DNA of 64,000 nucleotides. Source: Choanephora cucurbitarum (Eukaryota > Mucoromycota > Mucoromycetes > Mucorales > Choanephoraceae). This document shows, piece after piece, positions 9,786 through 19,969 of this stretch. The notes beneath the pieces were generated by a model. That model made no database searches, had not been told where the DNA came from, and worked only from the letters and a program-made list of their open reading frames with translations. The stretch spans positions 62,001-126,000 of the forward strand of contig JAIWNI010000016.1 in assembly GCA_025331435.1 (NCBI GenBank), read 5' to 3'. The translations under genes were made by a program, and so were the position numbers. Positions within the stretch are counted from its first letter, which is position 1. Every line of letters starts with the position of its first letter.

Positions 9786-11867
9786 ATGATCATTACAGAT
9801 GAATCAATAAGACAATTTAAAGTTCACTTACAACAATCCGTGATTGTATGTTCTGAGAGATGTCTAAATGAGTCTGCAAAATGGTCAGTTTGTTTCTTTT
9901 CTATGATAAAAAAGCCCTTTTATAATAAATAAAGTGTTGTAGGGCATCTGAATTATTGGCAGGTATAAGAGAAGACCTGAATGACAGTAGAGTTCCTTTT
10001 ACACAGAATGATATTCACCTTCAGACCATTTCGCCTTATCATATTCCTTATGAGTCAAGCCTAAGCCCTTTATCAGAGCATGAATATAACTTGTACCTGT
10101 ATGCCAAATCATTATTTCAATTACGTGAATTCGATAGTGTCAAATCTGTCTTGGGTGATTCTAAATCACCTAAACTTTATTTCTTAAGATTGTTTGCCAA
10201 ATATTTAGTAAGAAAAACAACAAAGAGATCTTGTACTGTAATTCATCTTGATTTAAGGCAGGCGAAAAGAACAAGGAAGAGTTAAGTCAAGAGATCCTTG
10301 GGGCAACAGAGAATGCAAAAGCAGAGAATCTGGAACTACAGTCGATCTATAAAGAACTTGCGGAAGATTATGAAAAGGATCGACTAGACGCATTTGGTTT
10401 ATACCTGTAAAAGAGAATAGAATCATTCAATTTAATGAAACTAAAAGAGACTTTATGTTAGGTATGGTGTTGTCCTCAATCGACGTAAAGTACCTGAACA
10501 AGCTGCACGTATCCTATTTCAATCGCTTCAAAAATACCCTTACAACTGGTCAGCCTGGCTAGAGTTAGGTACACTTGTGAAAGATACCAAGATGTTTCTA
10601 GATCTTCAGCACCTTCTGAATCAAGAATTCAAGCATAATGTCATGAAGGATTTTTTTTTGGCTAAACTGTCGATCGACCTTCATCAGCCACGATCTACAT
10701 TTAAGGCATTGATGGAGCCTCTGACAGATTACTTTCCAAAGAGTGCCTATGTGTTATCCCAATGGGCCGTTTTCTTTTATGATACCCAAAGTAAGTTTGT
10801 CAATTGATAAAAAAAAGAGAGAGAGAGAATGAGGCTGACTTTATCGTGTACTAGACTACAATGAATCGTCTGCCTTATTTGAAGAACTGCATAGGTCATT
10901 CCCTACTCGACTTGAACATATGGACGTCTTTTCCAATCTACTGTATCTACTGAATTCTGTGGATAAACTATGTGTTCTTGCACTTGAATGTGCCAAAATA
11001 GATAAATATAGACCAGAGACATGTAGTGTGATAGGTAAAGAAAAATAGATAGGCGAATGAAACAATTGACTGATAGAGTATTAGCCAATTATCATAGTCT
11101 AAAGGGAGATATGCCTGAATCTGTTGAATACTTTAAACGAGCATTGCAACTGGATCGAAACTATTATCTTGCCTGGACTCTATTGGGTCATGACTACATT
11201 GAGCTCAAAAACACAAGTGCAGCCATTGAATGTTACAGAAGGGCGATTGATGTCAATTGCCAAGATTACCGTGCGTGGTACGGTTTGGGCCAAGCCTATG
11301 AGATCATTCAGCTTTATTATTATGCACTCTATCATTATCGAAAGGCAAGTGAACTCAGACCAGATGATGAGCGAATTTGGCTTGCACTTGGCAATTGTTA
11401 TGGTGCCAATGGCCAAGCTGCAGAACAACAACGATGCTTGGAGAGAGCAGCTCAATGCGATCATACAGCCATGACAACGGCCAGTATCATGACTGCACAG
11501 ATCTTTGAGAAGATGGGTAAAACTGATATTGCCATGACAATCTACCAGTATGCTCTGGAGAGAGCCAATAAAGAGGTAATATTGACGCAATAGAGAAAGG
11601 GCATTCAACTGAATACATGGTGTGTAGGTCATCACTGAGGAAGTGGCCGATATGAGTTTAAGGCTGGCTCATCATGCATTGGATCAAAATAAAGTACAGG
11701 AAGCAGAAGAATACGCTAAAGTTGCTTTAAATGCAAAACATCCTGTAAGTACATTTGTTAGCGTACAAATTATTATTCCATCTCATCTAATTGAACAACA
11801 GTATCATGAAAGAGCAAGAAATCTATTGGATCAAATCATGACAAGAACAGCTGTAAATACCAAGTGA
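9786..11867 (+). CDS. CDC23: anaphase-promoting complex TPR subunit Cdc23/APC8
   Basis: Eight exons (9786-9883, 9943-10207, 10258-10406, 10462-10790, 10855-11034, 11085-11575, 11628-11744, 11802-11867) give 564 residues. The N-terminal part has the family's SERCLNESAKWASELLAGI and the PYHIPYESSLSPLSEHEYNL region. The C-terminal half is a run of tetratricopeptide repeats (about 290-540), with ANYHSLKGDMPESVEYFKRA, the next repeat's YLAWTLLGHDYIELKNTSAA, and YRAWYGLGQAYEIIQLYYYA. Cdc23/APC8 is a scaffold of the ubiquitin ligase that drives anaphase. Acceptor 10257 rather than 10261 is used because only it keeps AGEKNKEEL in frame. Length agrees with the family (about 550-630). Confidence 0.94.
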
Positions 11868-11984
11868 CAATAAAAACCGAATAGAGGCTCCGGTATCTCC
11901 GTTTATTTACAATGCTGTATACAATAAAAAAAAAAAACTCTAAATATGTAATCTAAAAAAGAAATATAAAAGTAAATTGAGGCT

Positions 11985-13133
11985 TTACTTTTGGTGGGGT
12001 TTCCTTTTTTTACAGGAAATATAATGTCGATTCATATCGTGTTTTCGGGCAAATGCTCTACTGCATAGTTTACACAGATGCGATTTAGGTCGATTGGGAT
12101 CATGGATCAAGATATGCTCCTTCATGTTGTTGGCGCGGTTACTGGTATGTTGACAGTGAGGACACTGATGTAACTTTCCTTTACGTTTCCCTATAGAGCG
12201 TGGCTGTGTAGGTGATGCAGGTTGCACAACAGACGGAAATAACTCCAAGTCATCTGTTGTTGTTGTGTTCAAAACAGAAGTAAAGAAATCAGAAACAGGT
12301 ATACCCGTGGTAAGATCATTGACTTCAGCTGTTGTCAAGATCACATCATCAGGCACAGGTGAAGTCGAACGCGAAAGTTGAGGCTGGGGAGGGTAGAGAA
12401 ATCGGTGATTTCGGTTGGATGGGCTGCCGGCAAGCGAGGGAGATGGGTATTGAGGTGAGAGATAACATGACGAGATGGCCGGACTATGAGAGGCAGGGCT
12501 GTTGACAAAGGAAGGGGAGTAGTAGAGTTTCGAAGAGGAATGGCTGCTTGAGATGACATTGGCGGTATACAGAGAGATTGGACTGCCGACCTGGGCAGGA
12601 CTTGTGGTGGGTTGACTAGGTGATTTTACAGCCAGACTGTCGAAGCCAGCCGCAAGATCTTCTGTGGTTAGACCTGGACAAGAAGAGGAAAAGAAGGGAT
12701 CATCAAGAGGAGAAGCTTGGTGGCAGAAACCCAAGGAAGAACGATAAGAAGCAAATAAAGCTGATTTTCATTTTTAATTAGTTATGGACGATACAAAGAA
12801 GTTGCTTTCTATCTTACCTTCATCATCAAATGCAGAATGAGAATAAGATCCTGGGATATCAATAGGTAAAGTCAGTGACTGATGATAAGAGGGTGGCTCT
12901 GTTGTCTCTGGAGATACAGTTACTTGCAATGTGACAGCCTGTTGCTGTTGTTGTTGCTGTTGTAACTGTTGCTGTAATTGTTGTTGTTGTTGTAACTGTA
13001 ACTGTTGAGTATAATGCTGTAAATGTCGCTCTTGTTCTTCTACTTTATACATTTTACTGGTAAAGTTGTAAAAGTTATCTTGGATACAATTCAAGAATTT
13101 GACAGGAGATACATTGAATAGACTGTTGGACAT
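11985..13133 (-). CDS. C2H2 zinc-finger transcription factor with polyQ tract
   Basis: Two exons (13133-12818, 12760-11985) give 363 residues. A glutamine-rich stretch (about 40-65) is followed by a long Ser/Pro-rich region, presumably regulatory, and two C-terminal fingers: C305-C308-H321-H325 (CPHCQHTS...) and C335-C338-H351-C355, the latter a C2HC variant ending in ISC. The basic end KKRKPHQK resembles a nuclear localisation signal. The N-terminal FLNCIQDNFYNFTSKMYKVE segment looks structured. Pairs of C-terminal fingers after a long disordered region are typical of fungal regulators; targets are unknown. Two TGACTCA sites lie 314 and 689 bp upstream. Confidence 0.85.
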
Positions 13134-14674
13134 TTCCCTTTTTTGTTTAATATGAAATGAAAAAGAAAGGGGAAAAAAAAGAAAGAAAAAAAGTTTTTGG
13201 CTTCCTTCTTATTCTTTTTTTTTTTCAGGGTTGTGAGTACAATAAGGGGAAATTAAGGTATGACAATACTGTCGAAATAAGATCAAGCCAGACTCAATCT
13301 ATTTGTATCCAAGTAACCGTGTAGAAAAGAAGCATGGATCATCATCACTTTATTCACTTGAAATTCTTTTATTTTTCTTTTTTTTTTAAAAGAGAGAGCA
13401 AACATAGAGATTTGAAAGAAACAGAAAAAAAAAGAAAGAAGAGAACTGACTCAAGAATTAAGCTTCTTTTATCTTATTGACAACATATTCTTTTCTACCC
13501 TTTCTCGCGTGGAGGGGAAGCAAAAAAAAAAAAAAAAAAAAAAAGAAAGGGACTATGAACATAAAGGTGTTTCATACACTATCCTCCGTCCCGAACCGTT
13601 CCTGAAGCAGTGATTTGATTGGTGCTTATACCTTTGCATTGTGTTTAGCCATATCACTCTAAAGAAGACAATCTTCTTTCATTTCTTTTTCCTTTTGGGG
13701 CGAACGGCAAAGATAATGTTCATTGAGATCACTGATAATTTTAGTAAGTGATATTCAGGAACGCGACGCTCATTGGTGTAGAGCAATATATTTTACCTTT
13801 TATAGTTGAGCGAATTCCCTTTGACTCAAAAAAAAAAGAAAATTGTTTTTGCGTCATTTCATTTCACTCTTTCACAAAGAGAATGATGGTGTCACACACT
13901 ATTTTCGGTAAAGGTTAGGGTTTTAATTTAGGCTCAGCAGAACAGCGTTCAGAAAAAAAAAACTGTACAAAATTAAAGGTTAAATTGAGATGACGAATTA
14001 TTTGCAGTAAGTCTAGATAAAGGAAGGAACAAGGTGTCATTCCATATTTTCTCCTTCTTTTTCTCTCGCTCTCCGTCTATTTCTACTTTTGAATCAAATC
14101 ATTCTAGAGCGTGTTGATTGGATCATTATAGACACTATATAGTTTATACACATTTTATGCTATATACGCAAATATAAAATTGGTCTGCTTATTTCAAACT
14201 GCGATTAGTTGTTGTCAAAGTTAAGCAGTATGCATTTATTCTATTTTGATGCATTAGATGCTGAGCCTATTTTGTGCTTGATGAGAAAGAACTTTAAAGA
14301 AGTTTTGGTTACTTTGTCATACTTGCGCTAACAACGGTAAGGTCATATTTTCAAGTCAGCGGATATATTTATATAGAATGCTTCTCTCATTATTATAATC
14401 TTGCAAGAAGTGAATGTAAAGGAAGACAAAAGATATATAGAGATCATAGTGCTCATTTCAATCGCACAATTCACTGCATGAATATAAATCGAAATGTGCA
14501 CTTGTTTAGCAAAGAGGTATGACAAGATCTAATTCTTTCCATACAATTGTTCCTTATATTATTCACACACAAAGGAAAAAAAAAAAGGTCATAATCTTTT
14601 CTTGAGAAGTTTTGTTATCTTTCTTTCTCTTTTCTTTTTCTTCTTTCACATCCCTCTCCTTCTTATAAACACCA
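13134..14674. other. intergenic, 1.5 kb, promoter region of two divergent genes
   Basis: AT-rich with a 23-bp A tract, several CT-rich tracts and two TGACTCA heptamers (13447-13453, 13822-13828). No coding or RNA gene supported. Confidence 0.55.
13522..13544. repeat. A(23) homopolymer
   Basis: Twenty-three consecutive A residues, the longest homopolymer noticed in the window. Confidence 0.9.
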
Positions 14675-16100
14675 ATGGGTAATCACCCTAGTAAAAATGA
14701 ATTTCTACATGATTACAATGAAAAACGCTCTCGATCATCTCTGCATAAAATAAGCATGAGTTTTGATGATACCAATGGCACTTTCTTCAAAAAGAGAAGC
14801 AGTGTCTTTGTGAGTCCCATCAAATACCCATTCTCCAATGACTCCACTTCATTCCTTCCACCCCTCTCACCCAGTCACTCGAAATCCAGCATGACAGAGA
14901 CTGAATGCATAGTTGACAATCAACTAAAACCACCCACCCTGTCTAAGAGAAAACTATCCAATGCATTATCTACCAATGATCTACGCATTGAAAAACCTTT
15001 TCTGCCACCACCCAGGCCAGTCTGTCTGATGTATGGTGCTGAGAAAGAACGCGATAGGTAAAACGAAATAATTAAAAAAAATCATAACAAAAACTCTAAA
15101 TTTTGAATGGTTAGACAAACAAGACAAGTAAGACAAAAACAAGTGGAGAGGAGATGAACTTTAATCACTATCTGATAGCATTATCTTCTTAAACAAGTCT
15201 TAAAGGGCAATGTGCATGTTCAATTAGATGAGCCTAAACGAATATTAGATAGTGCTTGTGGAGTAGGTCTGTGCTTTATATACAACAAATACCTGGCGTG
15301 TTTACTTATTTTCATAAATAGGTCTATGGACACTGGAGGTAGCTCATGATTACCCAAAATGTCAAGTCGTTGGCATTGATGTCGTACCGCCTTCCCAAAA
15401 GGAAGGGTGGAGTTTATCGGCCAAGTCAGACAACAGTAATTTTCAGTTTCAATATGGCGATATTCTGCAACCACCCTTAGCCTTTCCTGATCATCATTTT
15501 GATTTTGTCTATCAGAGGGATGTGGCTAATCTCCTGCCTGTTATTGCCTGGTCTCATCTGATGACTGAATTCTTTCGGATCACTAAACCAGGTGGACAGA
15601 TTCAGTTGGTTGAATGTGGTAATGGAATGTCCATATCGATCATGCTCTTGAGACTGATGATTGATATCTAGATATGCTCTTTAAACATCCTGGGCCTGTT
15701 CTTAGTCAGATGAATGAATGGTATCGATTGGTTTCCAATCTTATTGGTGTAGACCCAGATTATAATGCTCATCTAACACACTATCTTGAAGAAGCAGGAT
15801 TTATTGATATTCAAGTACAAGTTGTGAAGATTGCTATTGGTGAATGGCCCGAGAATGAATGTAAGTTGCACTTTCTCTTGTTTTTTTTGGATACTGATGA
15901 AATGAACAGTGGATAGACAATATGGATTTCTATATAAAGAACAAATGAAGACATTGTTTAAATCCATGAAGCGTTGGTGGTGTGAAGAGATCAATTTGAC
16001 AGAAGATAGATATGACCGTGCATGTACAGAAGCCCTTGAGGAATTTGAAAAATTCAAGAGTACGGCTGAATGGAAGATTTTCACTGCAAGAAAGCCATAG
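14675..16100 (+). CDS. SAM-dependent methyltransferase (class I), fungal-specific
   Basis: Six exons (14675-15057, 15115-15127, 15179-15266, 15322-15618, 15672-15860, 15910-16100) give 386 residues. After a Ser-rich N-terminal 130 residues comes a class I methyltransferase: motif I ILDSACGVGLWTLEVA, then CQVVGIDVVPP, FQYGDILQPPLAF, FDFVYQRDVANLL and EFFRITKPGGQIQLVE. The ending WKIFTARKP fits family members that methylate small molecules or unknown substrates. The 13-nt second exon is required: it joins the D-R-Q-T-R-Q stretch to HYLLKQVLKGN, which fits the family pattern, and all phases match. Substrate unknown. The N-terminus MGNHPSK has Gly at position 2, compatible with N-myristoylation. 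Confidence 0.88.
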
Positions 16101-16729
16101 GGCTATTTTTTTAATTATTTTACTTTCATTTATCATTTCATTCCTTTTTTCTCCCTTTTTCTTTCATTTTTTTATACCCCAACATATAGTAACTGTCATT
16201 CATTCAGAAACATCTCCTTCACTTTCATTTCACTCTTTTTATTTATTTATTTTTGGTTATATGCCCTATGAAAGAGAGGTGTGATTAATAAAGTCAACCT
16301 CTTCTCTTTTTTTTCTATCTAACAACCTAATTTGCCTACACTCTAGAGTCAATACTAAAAGACAGTTTCATTGGCCTATTTAATCAAATGACAAAGCTTA
16401 TTTTATAGCTGGGAAAAGTTTTTTTTCTTAAAAGCAAACTAGAATGTGAGAATACTCTTTCGTTTGCACAACTAAGACACAATTTTTGGGTAATCACATG
16501 CTAAACTATGTCCTCCTTTCTTATGATGATAAGCATAAAGCAGTTCCTTCTCCTATTTGTTATATAGCAAATGATGACTGTATAGGTATTACCATAAAGA
16601 GAAGAAGTGGAAAATAGAGCCATCTCCAGGTTTGCCGAGATTTAAAATAGAATAAAATAATAAAAAAAATTCTTATTATTTCTCTCTTTTCTCTTTTCTC
16701 TCTCTCTCTTTTTTTCTCTATTTAAGAAA
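16101..16729. other. intergenic, nothing recognised
   Basis: T-rich 3' region of the methyltransferase followed by a CT-rich leader (16680-16725) before the TLC gene. No other features. Confidence 0.55.
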
Positions 16730-17844
16730 ATGGATACATTTGGTTATGTGCTAGATCAATTGTCACTATCAACACTTAGATATCATTGGCAAACAGTACT
16801 ATCTTCAGCATTTATGTTTGCCATCATCTATGAAGTTTCTCGAATCTTTTCTCCTGTGCTATTTCCAAAAACCTTTCAGTTCTTTAAGGGAGTAAAGTTA
16901 TTCAGGCACACAAGAAAGCTTAGATGATTAAACGTGTGTGATAGTACAATGCGCCTAATTGGCATGTCCATGTTGTGTCCACTGTTCATTGCCTCTTGGT
17001 GGTCACTGGATCCTTTTTTATTTTTGCTGATAATACACTCCATCAGGATAGAGTGTTTGGTTATGTTAGATGGGCTGCTGATATCTATTCTATTTCTTGC
17101 GGGTAAAGAAATTCAAACAAAAAAAAAAGAGAGAGATATTGACACTTGATTAGGTATTTCTTATGGGATACTATCATTGCTATCTATTTCTATAAATACC
17201 AAGGTATCAGTATGGTGATTCATGGTATTGCTTCATTTTCCGTATTTATTTTCTCTTTCGTAAGTTATTTTTAAAACAAAAAAACAAAAAAAAAAATAAC
17301 ATCGTCTGTAGCGTCCTTTTATCAACTATTACGGTGCTGTCTTCTTGATGTATGAAATCAGTACTATTTTCCTCAACTTTCATTGGTTCATGGTAATTAT
17401 CAGTTTATTTCTAAAAAAAAAAAATGGAGGAACTTAACCAAGACATGATAGGATAAATTAGGTTGGACTGGTTCAAAGATTCAGTTGGTCAATGGTATCG
17501 TTCTGTTGTTGACCTTTTTCGGTGCTCGTGTTGTGTTTGGCCCATATATGTCATACAAACTATGGAGTAAGTGGGGGATAGGCGGAGTATGGATATGGAG
17601 TACAATTCCTAAAACATTCTCAATAGATGATATTTATGCTGTAAAAGAGGATGTCCCTTTGAGATGTAAGTTAGCTATAGAAAGGAACAGAGAGAGAAGG
17701 ATTGACACAATCACGATAGATTGGATAGTGTATGGTGTTGCTAATTTTGCAACCACCTGCTTAAACTTTTGGTGGTTCAGTCAAATGGTTGCTATGTTAC
17801 GTAAACGTTTCCCTGGTAAACAAGAGGTTGCTAAGCAAAAGTGA
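16730..17844 (+). CDS. TLC-domain multipass membrane protein (TMEM56/TLCD4-like)
   Basis: Seven exons (16730-16891, 16945-17102, 17154-17259, 17312-17392, 17452-17566, 17627-17665, 17720-17844) give 261 residues. Transmembrane segments include FMFAIIYEVSRIF, VVSTVHCLLVVTGSFFIF, YFLWDTIIAIYFY, IHGIASFSVFIFSF, YYGAVFLMYEISTIFLNFHW, a segment around GIVLLLTFFGARVVFGPYM and a final NFATTCLNFWWFSQM. These are the TRAM-LAG1-CLN8 signature (HCxxxV, FLWDT, HG, FLMYE, NxHWF). TLC proteins act in lipid sensing or synthesis in the ER; the absence of a ceramide-synthase Lag1 motif points to the TMEM56/TLCD4 branch. The last two introns (60 and 54 nt) are partly open in frame; the spliced form restores KLWNDIYAVKEDVPLRYWIV. 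Confidence 0.85.
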
Positions 17845-18065
17845 AAAGGGTTATTTATTTAGATAATAATAAAAAAAGGATACCCCCCACCTCTAAGGAA
17901 TTGGGCTCTTTTTCTCTACAATGAATTCATGATGCATTTATTCTTACCAAAAGTGTCGAACAAAAGATTTGATTGTTTCGCTTATATGTATATATACTGA
18001 GGGAACATAGGCTTTATTTTGATCTCTATATCCTTTTTCTCTCTTTTCATTCCTTTTTGACAACA

Positions 18066-18443
18066 ATGCTCTCCTTCTTTAAAACCATCCTATCTCAGCC
18101 CAAAGTTGCTTTCAGAACAACTGGAACTGAAACAATGTTTGGTATCCATTCCCGCTCTTTAAACCGGTCTTATGTTAGCCATGCTCCTACTTCTACCAAA
18201 ATCTTGCTTGAACAAAAGATCCAGTTGACTTCACCCGCTCCTTGTCCTCAAATCAAGCCTCGTCAAAACTTTGGTCGTTGGACTCTGTTGGAAAGTGACT
18301 TGTTTCATTTGAAGATTGCCTCACTAGGTTTACCCTTTGAGAAGATCAAGCATGAGCATCTCTGTAAGATTGCTGCTGAAATGGGAACCAGGGATATCAG
18401 TCAATGCAAGCGATACTTTATGTATCATTACATCGTAGGTTGA
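18066..18443 (+). CDS. small SANT/Myb-like protein
   Basis: Single exon, 125 residues, start at the first Met of MLSFFKTILSQPKVAFRTTG. The N-terminal 40 residues are basic and hydroxylated without acidic residues until late, as in mitochondrial targeting peptides. The C-terminal half (about 70-122) is SANT/Myb-like, with FGRWTLLESDLFHLKIASLG, then KIAAEMGTRDISQCKRYFMY: a Trp-containing first helix and a recognition-helix-like end. Possible roles are a mitochondrial nucleic-acid binder or a short nuclear factor; neither can be settled here. Ends 414 bp before uL10. Confidence 0.65.
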   Translation: MLSFFKTILSQPKVAFRTTGTETMFGIHSRSLNRSYVSHAPTSTKILLEQKIQLTSPAPCPQIKPRQNFGRWTLLESDLFHLKIASLGLPFEKIKHEHLCKIAAEMGTRDISQCKRYFMYHYIVG

Positions 18444-18857
18444 TTTGGCTATCAAGTGATGCAATGACATACTAACTGTTCTTATTCTTAAGAAAAAATG
18501 ATCAAGGTCATCATGACTGCCCTCTTTCTTTAGTAAAGCTCCTTTTCCTTTAGTTTGTAGTAACAATAAATGCAAAAAAATGGCCATTTTGAGGGCTATT
18601 TACTTATCAACAACCATTCTTCTTAAATAACTTCTATTCATTCATTTCCGGTCCGGACTTGAATTGAGAGTCATTTCCATATATACGTTTGGCCTCTTGA
18701 GCATCATCCTACCCTTCCCTTTTTATCTGCCTCAAAGGTAATCCCATCCATTCCTTATATCCATCCTATGTAAAAAAAAAAAGGATTCCTCCTAATAAAA
18801 AAATGAAAAAACCCCCCATAGTTTCTTTAAAAAGATCCTCGAACAGTAATAATCAAC
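18444..18857. other. upstream region of uL10
   Basis: Contains the 11-bp palindrome TCCGGTCCGGA at 18647-18657, a TATA-like stretch (tccatatatac, about 18675) and CT-rich sequence (18705-18770). A leader intron starting at the gtaatc near 18738 is possible but not proven. Confidence 0.45.
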
Positions 18858-19787
18858 ATGTCGAAGAGAGAAAACAAGGCCCTTTACTTCCAAAAGCTCA
18901 ACAACTACTTGGAAACCTACCAATCCATCTTCATTGTCAACGTTGACAATGTCAGCTCCAACCAAATGCACCAAATCCGTGTCGCCCTCCGTGGTGAAGC
19001 CGTCGTTCTCATGGGTAAGAACACCATGGTCCGTCGTGCCTTGAAGGGTTTGATCGTTGCCCGTCCTGAACTCGAAAAGCTTCTTAACTTCGTTAAGGGT
19101 AACATCGGTTTCGTCTTCACCAACGGTGACTTGAAGGACATTCGTGAAAAGATCGTCTCTAACCGTGTTGCTGCTCCTGCCCGTGCTGGTGCCGTCGCTC
19201 CCTCCGATGTCACTGTGCCTGCTGGTAACACTGGTATGGAACCCGGTAAGACCTCTTTCTTCCAAGCTTTGGGTATTCCCACCAAGATTGCTCGTGGTAC
19301 TATTGAAATCGTTTCCGATGTCAAGCTTGTCAACGCTGGTGAAAAGGTCGGTCCTTCCGAAGCTACCTTGTTGAACATGTTGAACATCTCTCCCTTCACT
19401 TACGGTATGGGTGTTGTTCAAGTGTACGATGCTGGTTCTCTCTTCTCTGCTGATGTCTTGGATGTTGAAGAATCCCAATTGGTTGCTAACTTGTTGGCTG
19501 CTATCCGTGAGATTGCCTCTGTCTCTCTTGCTGTTGGTTACCCCACCGTTGCCTCTGTTCCTCACTCTATCATCAACGGTTACAAGAACTTGTTGGCTGT
19601 CTCTGTTGCTTCTGACTACACCTTCCCTGGTTCTGAACAAATCAAGGAATTCATTGCTAACCCTGACGCCTTCGCTGTTGCTGCTCCTGCTGCTGCTGCT
19701 GCCTCTTCTGATGCTCCTGCTGCTGAAGCTGCTGCTGAAGAAGAAGAGGAAGAAGATGATGACATGGGTTTCGGTCTCTTTGACTAA
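18858..19787 (+). CDS. RPLP0: 60S acidic ribosomal protein P0 (uL10)
   Basis: Intronless, 309 residues, the normal P0 length. The N-terminal uL10 domain (about 5-110) has [11 protein letters not shown] and [17 protein letters not shown]; the P0-specific insertion and stalk region follow; the C-terminus is an Ala-rich hinge and the conserved acidic tail ending [10 protein letters not shown], which recruits elongation factors and the GTPase centre. P0 binds 23S-type rRNA and anchors P1/P2 dimers. Codon use is the most biased in the window. An antisense open frame covers most of it but is an artefact of this bias. Confidence 0.98.
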   Translation: MSKRENKALYFQKLNNYLETYQSIFIVNVDNVSSNQMHQIRVALRGEAVVLMGKNTMVRRALKGLIVARPELEKLLNFVKGNIGFVFTNGDLKDIREKIVSNRVAAPARAGAVAPSDVTVPAGNTGMEPGKTSFFQALGIPTKIARGTIEIVSDVKLVNAGEKVGPSEATLLNMLNISPFTYGMGVVQVYDAGSLFSADVLDVEESQLVANLLAAIREIASVSLAVGYPTVASVPHSIINGYKNLLAVSVASDYTFPGSEQIKEFIANPDAFAVAAPAAAAASSDAPAAEAAAEEEEEEDDDMGFGLFD

Positions 19788-19969
19788 AGAAATAAAATTT
19801 TCTATAGTTTAGTCTTTTTTTTCCCTTATTCTAATGCAGAAAAAGAATTATTTTATGTCTCCTGAATTCAAAAGGAGAGAAGAAAAGAATGATTGTTTGT
19901 TTTTCCTTTTTCCTTCTTTTTTGTTTTGTTTTATTAGACGCGCCATGAACCAACAGAGCGAAGAAAATC

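Noticed and set aside
13912..13924. TTAGGGTTTT, telomere-like
   Set aside because: A single unit in ordinary intergenic DNA, no tandem array.
18792..19640. Long minus-strand open frame opposite uL10
   Set aside because: Caused by the strong codon bias of the ribosomal protein gene; the sense protein is a certain P0.
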